Of a DNA stretch of 64,000 nt, positions 25,201 to 37,200 are shown piece by piece. This DNA comes from Atriophallophorus winterbourni (taxonomy: Eukaryota > Platyhelminthes > Trematoda > Plagiorchiida > Microphallidae), in NCBI GenBank assembly GCA_013407085.1, contig JACCGJ010001846.1, forward strand, positions 1 through 64,000. Direction: 5' to 3'. The position numbers were made by a program, and so were the translations under genes. The notes under the pieces are model-generated. The model saw only the letters and a program-made list of their open reading frames with translations, did not search any database and had not been told where the DNA came from. Position 1 is the stretch's first letter, and each line of letters begins with the position of its first letter.

Positions 25201-28200
25201 CAAGCTGAATAGGGGTAAGCAAATCATGCATTTTGTTATTTTAATGCTCACATGGTCGTTGAGATTCATTGACTCGCCGCTTATCTCCGGTTCTCTTAGC
25301 AGGAAGCTATACCGGTGATACGATTGTATCTACTAGACAGGACGCTAGGCTAGGCTAGGCTAGGTTAGGTTTTCTGACTATATCGGTAACTAGTTTACAC
25401 ATAGATATGGTGGGAAAATGTGGTAATCAATTGCGATTTGCATGCCACCACATGAAGTGGTAAGCAGCGGTATCACGAGAATTTCCCCGCGATGCAGCGT
25501 CACATAAACCGGAACTCACAGTGCGAAATGGCACGGCAAACCCCACCATGCATAGCGCCAACACTGTTAACTGCATACACGAATGCATAAAATAACCAGT
25601 GAAGTCAGCTCAGGTAGCTTGCTCAATGTGAAAACTAGACACGATTTATACAACACTACTGAAAACCAGGTGCATCAGCAACTAGGGATGATGAAAAATG
25701 CTCCATGGTAAGCAAGGATTTAAAACATGTTGGACGCTTCGGTAGATCATCACACGCATCGGTACGGTTTTCAAAGTAAAATATTCGTGCCCCAATTACC
25801 AAGATCAAGAATGAATTTAGGTTAAATGACATGCACCAATGGTTTCCGTGATTAATCTCTAGCAATCAATATATTAATGAAAATTTGAAAATCTATTTCG
25901 AATGCCACCTGTCACATCAAGCTGTCACCACCACAACATCATGCACACTGACAAAGATGATGACCACCAATGGACACTCATAACAGATTATGATTTTATA
26001 TTCGAAAGCGTTTTGTATGGCCAGGAGGTCAAATACGAGAGCAACAAACTCTCCACAATGCGTTGATATACATTTGACGGCAGATCATCGTGGCATGACT
26101 ATCGTTCAATAACCGGAAACGACACTCGCTCTTACGTTGTTTACGATAGGTGTTTCCGAATTAAGTCCCAAAGCGATTGGTCGTAGGGTGATGTGGTGAA
26201 GGTGCGAAGTGCATCAGCGAAGAGCGCTAACCACGAGCTTCCGAATGAGCGGCGGAATTCTACACTCCAACACAACACAAGAGCAAGATTCGCCAAAAAA
26301 GATAAATGACGACAATTGCGAACTCGTAATATTTTGGGTTTTGGATTGATTGCATTCGAATAGTCCAAGCGACAACATCATCGGAAGTATGAAAAGATGG
26401 ACAACGTCAGCCGCAATCGAACGATATGCAATTCGTCAATGTCCGTCAAACGAGCCCTATGTGGCGAGGGCTTGAAGTCTACTGACTGGCATCACAAAGA
26501 CTTACAAATCAGATCAAGCTGACAACCGCAACAGACACGTTCAGGCTCACGGTTGTGGCCTATTTATGATAAGATTGTGTTTTGTTATTTGTCTTGTGTG
26601 TAATAAACGCCTTTGACCAATGGACTTTCTCTTGTGCTGTGTGATTCGTGGGTGAACGGGATTAGTGTTGGATGAATCGAGACACAATCGATCTGCGGGC
26701 ATGCCACGCTGGGGGTGACGTGTTTAATGTGGCCAGATCTGTGCCACATGCCGTATTGACCTGAGAAGACCTGACGCGATAATTCCCAGTCTGTTTCTCT
26801 ACCCCCACGCAGCTACAATATGATGACAATGCGAGTGCGTTTCGCGAGGAACACTGCAGCGGAACCTCGAAACTAAACCTCAAATTCGTGAGATGCAAAT
26901 AGTATAATCATTTAACTGATCATCGAATTAAGCCAAACTCAAATCATTTTACGTCAGTATACAAAGAACGGTTCATCAAGATCAAACGTTTACATTATCA
27001 CTATAAAACAAACTCAAATAATTTACTTTAGTCGACGCTGGAAACGCCATTGGAATGCACAGCGATTCGAGATCTACGGAAAATATCTGCGTTTGCAAGT
27101 CACGAAACACATCACAATCGGTACACCCAGTCGATTGTAACTTGTTCCGTTCGACAATGAATTTCATGCAGTTGTGCAAGAACACGCTTCGTTCGGGAAA
27201 TATCGCGCGGAAATGCTCCAAGCCCAAGATGCCAGCGGGCCAAGGTGAGCAATTTGATGGTTTGGCTTGGCACATCAGTTCTAGAAAGGCCTCTGACAAG
27301 GGAAGGTCCATTTGCCGCTGGTCCTAAATAATATTAAGTGGAGAACAATGAAACAGTGAACGTGGTAGCGAAATAATGAAAAAAAAAATTGATTCCCGAT
27401 TCATGCTAATCGGAAACAATGTGAACGATGGAACGGCAAGTGGGTCTTTGAGTATGTGCTGCACATTGCTAAAAGCAATCAGTAGAATTTGTGTGTTTGA
27501 CGAAATACCAAAAAATATTATGTAATGAAGTGCCCGGTAGATGCAGCAAGAAAAATATCAAATTTCGCATTGAAATCTAGTGCTGTCTTTACCAGGAATC
27601 GAACGTGTAAATCACTTATGAATATTCCTGGAAATAGCACATCTAGCAATGAAGCAGTGCAGATATACGTGCGGCATCAAAATATGTAGCAATCATATCT
27701 GATCAGTAGATGACACATTATTAACGCCACAAGATCGAATCCCAGAATCAATGTAGCCGTTTTGCTAATCATCAAAGTCGAGTGGGAGTCTAAACTTGGA
27801 ATTCATTTAAAAAAATTGTTCCTAACATGAAATCCGTATTGTAAGCCTGGTACGACCAATCTGTTCAATAACCTACCCGCAGACATGCGAATGGATTAAA
27901 CCCTAGAGCTAGAACAAAAACCGTATTTTGTACATTTCCATCACGCAATCCACGACAGGTTTCACTCTGTTTGTTAGGGAGATCAAGTTCAGGATCCGCA
28001 CATGTGATTGAAGAGGTTGGATTCAACGATTCACGGTTCAAAAAGTTAATACTTTGCTACACCACAGGATTACGGTATGAATGAAAACGTGAAAAATATA
28101 ATAGTATAAAAGGAATAGGGAATAACAAATGTAAGACTGACGAATGATCTTTTGCATGTATAAGTCCAATTTCGCTTTAAACACCGCCAGGTAAGTAGAG

Positions 28201-31200
28201 TCCACCACATGTTGGGATAGGGAATTCCAAAGAAAAATGGCGACAATTAATATGGGAATTGGCGCGAAAATGGATAAGGTATATCCGTGTGTCACTTTCC
28301 CATCACACACAACAAGCAAGTGTTTTAGTGGATGTCCTTCGGTAGACACAATTCCATAGGCCACAATAATATCGCGTCGTATCCTCCTTTGGGTAAAGTC
28401 ACATAGACCCAGACGTTGCAATCTTTCGGTGTACGGAACATTGCGAAGACCCATCACTAACTTTGTTGCTATGTGATAGATTTTATCAAAGAGAGCAATA
28501 TCTTTTCGCAGTCCAGGAGCCCAGACCTCTACCGCATACTCCATCGTATGGCGAAGGTAGATGTTCATTAATCTTGCCAACGTTACCAGCGAGAATATTC
28601 CAAATATTGTTCGAAAGATACCTAACAATCTGTTGGCACGTCGTTATATATTCTGGCACAGCCAGGGGTGGCAGTGGGGATGATCTCCCACTATGTATAA
28701 AATGCTCCCATATGGCGTGGGTCTCAAACAGCATCTGACAACCAAAGCCCAGCTCCTGGCCTGCACGTGGCGGAACTGCTTCTACTGACCGGAGAAGGAG
28801 CGAAGGCGGATGACTGGCGCCCCAAAACCAGTTTGCTCCGGGCAGATGGAGCTCGTCAGCCTGGGAGGGCAGTCCATCTAAGGGAAGGAAAACCCTGATT
28901 CCAAACCTCCACTGTCTTGCGGCATACCCGATTGCGAGAAAGGCTTCGGGAGTGAACCCTGAGGAAAAAAATCCCTGCTGCCATACAGGTTGCACCTGGT
29001 CGTGCAAAGGCTAGAGAGGCGTACTCGAACAATCGCCGAGGCACTTCAAGAGAGGCGAAAGAACCCTCAAAATCGTCACCGGCTCTCGCGAAGGAAAAAT
29101 AACCGCTGCCTCGCGGGAAGACTTTTGAGTCAAAGGATCCGGGTGGGGTCCCCTAAGCTAACCCCCTACTTCGGCCTTGGCAACCGGGTAGTATGTCGCC
29201 TTCAACAAGAACCATGGAACCTATTTCAACTTCATCATGTACCCTCTTCATGGTTTACTTGTTGGCACATCTTCTGTAAAGACTTGTGTAATAATAATAA
29301 TAATCCCAATCGATATGTCCAAGGAATATTCTAGCCAAGGTGGAGCATCTTACTTTTCGGTATGTTGAATGTCATATCATTCATGGCCGCCAAATTTGAC
29401 ACGTTGTCCAAATCCATTTACAGTTTCTCACAATGCTCTGCAGAACTTGTTGGCGTCCAAATTTTCAAATCATTCGCGAGCAGGACCATTTTGGATTATA
29501 TGAGGGGGGTAAATCGTTTATGAATATTAGAAAGAGGAGGGGGCCTAGTGCGGATCCGTGTGGGATTTCGCTGATGGTTTTGAACATTTGGGATAGCACT
29601 CCGTTCACTTTAACACGGGCGTGGCGATCTGACAGGTAGTCACACGACTATGAGAGGAGCGGTTCACCTATTCCTAAACGTAGCAGTTTTTGAAGAAGCA
29701 AATGTTGATTGACTCTGTCAAAAGCTTTAAAATGTCTAAGTAACAGACGTGAATGCAAGAACTTATATTCAATTTCTTCGTCCAGTCGTCATAACGCTAT
29801 GAGAAGATTTGTGAAACAAGATCGGTGAGATCGAAATCCATGCTGCGCTGGCGAAAACAAATTATGAGATTCAAAGTGTGCAACCATTCTTTCCGAGACT
29901 ATACGTTCCATGACGTTACCAATAACAGACAATAGTGTGACGGGACGATAATTTGAAGCGTCAGATCGGTAGCCTCCTTTGAAGGTAGGTGTTATCACGC
30001 CGGACTTCCAATCTTTCGGTACCACTCCCTTAAGCATCGAATTGTTAAACAGGCTGGAAAGTGGTTCACAAAGCTGACGATGACAGAACCTGAGCACAAT
30101 TGGTGTGATGCCATATGCACCTGGTGATTTTCTTACATTTAGTTTGAGCAATTGACTTGCGACAATCTCTGGATTTAATACACTTTCGCCCAATGTTTCG
30201 ATTCCTGAGTCGACAGAATACTCACAACGTTCCACTAAAACCTTTGGCACGAACACTTTAGAACAATAAGTCGCGAGAGAATTTGCGGTTTCCAACGCGG
30301 TCTCAGTGAATTTTTCATTATTCAAAAATACCTGATTTGAGTTTTGCTTTCGCGTTCATGATTTTATATAGTAACTTTGTAACTTGACCAAAACAATTCA
30401 ACATGAAGACATAAGAACCGAAAATTCACCCCAAGTATCAGGCGAGTCAACTTACCACCAGGCATTTGGCCATTGCGATTCCTAAGACATAAAATCGAAA
30501 TTCTGCACCGGGTGGAAGAAATTCAGCAGGCCAAGGTGCAGGAAAAAGCCCGTTTTCGGGGTTGACGTAAAAGTCGATTTGGCTCGCACGAGATTTTCCA
30601 TTCGATATCACTGCACATTCTTCCGTTGCGATGACCATGGATTCATCGGTTACCGCTTCACACGTCGGCCCGCTGTGTGCAATTCTGTCTTCGCTGACCC
30701 ATAATCCATGAGAATGTTTTCTAACAAGCGATAGGCATTCAGACAAAAGAATAAGGTCTTACTAACAATGAAGTAAGATTGGCGCGTGGGAATAATCTAG
30801 GTGAATTTCTTACTGAGGCAAAAGGAGCTTGATCGTTTGCAATTGCTGTTACACCACACAATATCGTTTTCTTGCTGCGTAGCGGAGCGTATGAACAGGT
30901 TTGCAATCCAATAAACAATTAATAAGTGGCTTGGACTAAACGGTTTAAATTCGAAACCACCTTTATATATGGTACGTGCAACGAACCTGGGTATTGGAAA
31001 ACAGAAGCGCGTGAAACTGATTACTTAGATGAAGAACAGCTTATGTGGAAGATGTGTGGATTATTTACAGTGACGTTACCACTTCCTACAGTACTGAATC
31101 ATTAATCACATCATTAATCGTGGTAGTATACGATATACATTTTAATAGTTAAGCTTTATGACATAGATAATTACCGTGTGAAAATGTTATCGTTAGGGAA

Positions 31201-34200
31201 TACGCATTCGTTGAAAGAGCGTGCACAAGGGATATGTTTGGGACCGATCGTGTATTCTTATTGGAAAGAAATTTGTGTGCAATCAGTTAGATCAGGTTTT
31301 GGGTACGCTTCACTTCTGATACAGAAGCTTCGTCAGACCAAGGGTGATAGACAGGATAGAGAACATGACTAAGTAGCAATTAACCCATCACCTCTGTTTC
31401 TACTTTACCGCAAAACAGTCTATAATCACGTCACTTAGGCATGATCGGGATGAGCGGTCGACTTGCCTACTACGGTGTGTTTGCACCGCAATCAACACAA
31501 GTGAACACGGGTCAAGGTTAGTTGACACTGTGGCCAACATGCGTAACTAATCGCGGGAAGGTTAAACGATTGTTGAATGGAAAGAAAAGAACTAGTTAAC
31601 TATTAGGTATTAGGTGAATAAGAAATATTTACGTTCGCATCAATATTGCGGAGAATTCTACCCTATCTACCTTATTGACTGCCAGTCGATCTGTCTTAGC
31701 AATTTCGAACGCCACACGGTCTAATAACGCATCTCAACACTTCCGCATTGTGTAGATCGTCGTTGTGACCTTTATCTATCACACTTGGTCTGACAAAGTT
31801 TGTGTCAGAAGCGAAACATTGCAAAATACTGGTCTAAACGATTAACGGTAATTCAATTACTTCAGCTGCCAAATGGCGATTGATTTCGTCTGAGGACAAT
31901 GAATAAACGGACTAGCAGACAACAAGACAATTGCAATAACAGAGAATGAGCACGTACAACGTTGCAAACAGGTGGCAACACGCATTCTCACTTAATAATA
32001 TTTCACAACTGGCGCACCGATTGTTTGAATGCGTGAAAGTGAAAAATGACAAATTAGGTGGCACGTTACAAGATTATTTGACGGACACGGAATGGAATTC
32101 CACTTAATGAATTTTAAAATCCTTGACAAAGAGAAACACACTATGCCGTCGTAATCTGTGGAAAAATTGGAAGCTTTGTGCTATATCCCTTTACATAACT
32201 TCAGTGACCACAACGGAGCCTCGGCATAAGCATGAGATAGAACTAATCACACAAATGGAACAGCCCCCCCCCAATTACCTTAATTCTGCAGACAGCAAGG
32301 TGTAGAACTCCATGGTTGGACCCAACCCTGTTCCTTCTTCGCCATTAAAACCAACTTCCAGTTCCTGTTGTTTATCAGCATGAGACAAAAGCAACCGGAC
32401 GGCGGTATCCCAAAAACTATCACCCCCGGTGAACGTGGAAGTGCACGAATGAAGTTGGAATGGGAAATTTTCGGTCGCTTCGCCAGACTCGGCCAACAAT
32501 TCGGCGGATTGCGGACGTGGCACCCGAGCAACGTGACGTTGGATTCGACCGAGATTGGACAAAGGGGGGCGATTGGCGTGTTCAAACCCGATAGCCAGGC
32601 TGTTGAAACTTGAAACGTGGCTTCGTTGAAGAGTTTCATTGATGAAATTTCGATGCCCTTCGGGAAAACGGATCGATTAACGATATGTTTTTCACATAAC
32701 ACAAGTACTATTGATTTTTACCAGAAAAAGTAGCTTGACCAGTGCGTGATGTATATTTTCCTTAAAACTTTCAATACAAATAACGATTGCAATATAACGC
32801 ACTATGAAATGAGCCCACGAATATACCTTTCATACACGTTGAAATTAATCTTGTGAAACGAAATAAGGTATCGATAAAGTGGGAAGACCTGACACGGAGG
32901 TCTGTTCGGCTGGGCGACCACAATAGATGTTGCTGGCTTCTTCTGGACTGGCCGGGCAAACAAAGCTACTCAAATGTGCCAGTCTGGAGAACAGTTCATA
33001 CACGCCTAATTGCGATCGGTCAAACGGTGGACTTTAACTCAAGTCGTTAAGGCGTGGTACTACAATGGTGATGGTCGGGGGTTCGAATCCCACCCGAAGC
33101 GGAGGATATGCACTACCGATGAGCTAAAATAAGAGCGAAACTCGAGTCTAGTGGTTCCATTATGGACCGTCGTGATCAACTTTGTGAATGGTTCGATGGG
33201 CTTGGTACGGATGAGTAGCGATAGATAAACAACACATTCTCCAAATATCGCTTAAAATGAGTTCCATTTTCGTTCACACCATCGGAACCCCTCGAAATCT
33301 TTGAAGCGTCAAGCAGCTTACGATAGGTAGTCAAACGAGAGGGTATTGTAACTGATAGATTTAAGATTATGGACAAAAGTATTTTGTTCTGGTTCATTTT
33401 GTGTTAAGAGTAACATAGGTTTGTTGATGATTGGATTGACCTAATGGAAAATCACAAACATGTGCAATTCGATGGGTGAGGATAGTTTTCTAAGTGCTCT
33501 TAAACGTAAAAGATCCCATCCAACAACATGGTTTGAGAACGCTAATTTCACAACAATCGTATAAATGCTACGGAAAAGACATTTAGTAGGGACATGCATA
33601 CAAAGAAAGTCACTACCCATATAATTTTAATCCTAAGGAAATTAATCGGATGCAAGCCCAGCTTCTTGGGCTTGCATCCGATTAAGTACGTGGTGGAATT
33701 GGTTTACAAGGCAAGGCGGGCCCACATTGGCACCCGAATCAAAGAAAACAAGTGGAGATGATAAGTAATCAAGTTTCGAAACAATGTTGATAGAACGACC
33801 GCATTATTACACAGGAAGAACTGGGAAACACATGTTGATCACATTCTCCGCACCCGTACACAAAAACCGGTTTCAACTCGTTTTCGTTAATGACGTGTCC
33901 CTCAATTCAGGAGGATTGATTGTTTACCGAAGTAAATTACAGAATTTTACCAAAAATTCGTATATGCATGCATTTCTATGAAGCTTCCCATGACTGGTTT
34001 TGTGCTGCATTAGGAAAGGAGAGTACGACCAGGATCCTCATGCACTTGAACAAGTGGAGAAATGGTAAACAAAGATTAAACTTGTAGGCTACTGCTGGCA
34101 CAACCCATCTGCATGTGTATCCACACACGCGATTGAACAGGTTGGTCGTGTCAGCCTTATCCAACAATGGCTTACGATTTCAATCGTTGCCTTCATAATT

Positions 34201-37200
34201 GTGTTTTACGAATGTTCAACTTTAGTGAATGAGCATAGGCGGAAATTTGATCGTCACTACTAATTCGTATCTCATTATGGAACCAGCAGGGAATATACCC
34301 AAAAGTTTAAACGAGTAACAAGTTTGGGCTTCATCAATAAAAACTTTTCTAAGAATAAGCGGAAAGCCATCCATGGTCGACACCGGCCGATGGAGGCCAA
34401 CAACAACAATCTGCAAGGGAAAATTTAAAACATTGTTTCAAGCGCATGCGGATCATGCTTGTACTGTCCCTACCTGATCCAGGACGAAACAGCATATGCG
34501 GTGTGTGATGGAAATATATGCGAATGAGCATTAAAGCACATGGAAGTTAGCGAATATCATTGCTAGCAGAAGATAACTCCAATCAAGCGGATAGCAAAAA
34601 AAATCAACAGGTACAATACCATTTTTAGTCGAAGTGATAACAGACGGCGTCCACGAAAATCGATGTCCAGGAAACATAGGTCTGAAACCGATTCGATCTT
34701 TGATTGAACTTAGAGTACGGTCGGAGGGGGAGACTGCCTCAGAGGAGCCCGCGACTAGCTTTTGTAGCCAGGTCACTGCCCTGAAACAACGAAAAAGAAC
34801 CGTTCAAGGCCAAGCTCGTCTTATCAAGGTATGGCGGATCAATATCTAGATCAGATCACGTTACCTGCAAATTGTATAAAAAACCAATCACCGTTTGTGT
34901 GCCAGATATGAGTTTAGAAATTTTTCACTTGAAAAGTTGAAACCATCACTGGATAACACTGACAGAGCCAACAATTGAGTTAAAGTTTCAACTTAGTCTA
35001 CCATTCTTCAAATTTTGTTAGGCACGTGGATAATGATCCAACTGGCCAAGCCTGATGAGTGGAGGCAGCAATAAAGAAAAGCAAAAATCGACCGCAGATA
35101 TGGGGCGAAAACCGGTGTTTTGAATAGTACATCGGTTTTCAAAAAATTATCTTACCGTTACTACCTTGGACATTTCACAACCGTGCAGTCTGAATAGAAT
35201 AATAGGGTTTATGAGCCATAAACAGGCTTCCTCCTAAATAGGTTAGGTCACTGGATGTACAATTCCTACTATTGGTGGTAAGATTCCTGCGTCTATAAAT
35301 GATTAAGCACGCTCTTAGATAAATTAATTTCTCATTGAATGGGTCAGACTTGCAATTAACCCCTCTGAACAGGACAAAGAATACTATCTGTTTTGGTTTG
35401 AAATATGCTTAACCAATGAGCTACCTCCGAGCGAGACTACTATGTTCGGATGCAATATGTTAATTTTTCACTACTAGTCAGAACAATGAAAAGCGAATTA
35501 AGCGACATTAGCGGTTGCTCAAATTGTATTTTCGTGACGATATCGAATGTCTCACTTGCTTCTTCCTAAACTGGATACGCGCCAACAGTTCAACCGAGTT
35601 TCGAAGGGAAACAGGAAGTTCATGCGAACTGGAAAATCAACCACCCAAGGTATTTCCGACGCACTTATCGAATCCCGACGAGAAGTAAAGTGCAGGTTGG
35701 ACAGAACCGACCAGGCGTCTTTCACATACAGTGACAGTTTTTTTGTTAAACGAGGAGAATAAAAGTGATCTCGAAATATTGAATCAAAAATTGGACCACA
35801 ATTGGTAGAACTATCGCAGGAGCATTCGCAATTGTCCTGATGGAATACGGAAGTGCGTGATTGCTCGCGAGTGAGGTATACATTCAGCAACTTGAGCAAT
35901 TCGAATATATTTTCGATGCAACCCGGGTATGTGAATACGTTTGACTTTTTCTCGAACTGGATTTCTGGAGTCTGTAAATGGATACATTGAAAGTTTAGGT
36001 GTAACAAGTAAGAAAATCCAAGTGCAATTACATAAAACCCAATAATAGAAAGCAGAAGCAAACGACGTTGAACTTTAGAACCACTGTTAAATGGAGTTCG
36101 TACAGCGAATACGCTGTTCGAATACAGAATCAAAAAGTGATTCTTTACCAAGCGCTCAAGACATTTGGAAACAACCAAAGTATAGTGTTGCGCACATCCC
36201 CCGCACTTACACATCAGAACCGGTTTCTGGTTGTTTACCACCATCAGGTGGAGAAAGAAAGTTTAGGTTCAATGAACCATGTAACAGTGGAGAAGTGGTA
36301 AACATAGTTATACGTAAATGCCACTGTTGAATAGAGTTCGTACAAATCATACAGAATCAGTGATTCTTGGCCAAGCGCTCGAGACGCTCAGAAAATGAAA
36401 AAACGTATAGCGTCGCTCAAATCGCGCGTGCATAACCAGAAACCGGTTGTTGTGTGTAAGCATAAAATTATACATTTGAAAGAAGAAGCCTTCAAATTTA
36501 AAACTGAACACAATTCCCGGATCACACAAGATAATTTCATTGTCACCAAAGCATAATCTAACGAAATTACCCAAGTTCATCATTAAGCGAAAACTTCCAA
36601 TTTTGAAGATTTTTCAAGAATTCTAACCGTACGGTAGAAGCAGTTTAAAGTTGCGTCGACGAAGTGCAATCAGTTTACCTGCTTCCACAGAGCTCTTAGA
36701 TCTCACCGTCTCAAACGCGGAGACCACTGAGTTTATATAGTATTTATTATACGAAGGAATAGAAACAGAATTATCCGAATCATTTGCTTGAAACGTTCAA
36801 AGCATTTAACGGACGACAAGTCTCTCATAGTTGGCACTAATTACGCGATTCAATGGAATGCCAACCGGAATTCAGACGGAGTTTCACCCGTTGATTGAAT
36901 GGATTGATCTGCTAACATCTAACCAAGAGTGTACAAAAATTAGCTCCTGGTGCATAGGAGAGTACCGAAATGACCGTATTCATTAACATGACACCTCAGG
37001 ATTTATTTCGAACTCATTATCACAGCTTCAAAGTGAGGCAAGTCAAAACGAATAGTCTTGCGTTTTATCCCCTTTAGGACAATAAATTGCCTACCTGTAG
37101 TGGTGTATCATGTTGTACAAATCCATCTGAGCAATAATCCAAACAAATGGTTCGATTCCACAGTTTGAGCAGTGTGGTTTTGGTCGGAGTGAGCACTCCG

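Noticed and set aside
23650..32562. TRIP12/UFD4 as the identity of the HECT gene
   Set aside because: HECT blocks resemble both, but the upstream F5/8/SUN-like exons, the MIB-like block and the C-terminal GFYLN fit HECTD1.
35980..36244. 5' half of the long open frame on the minus strand (35552-36244)
   Set aside because: It runs through the intron and into a family-B repeat. The real exon starts at the CAG acceptor at 35971.
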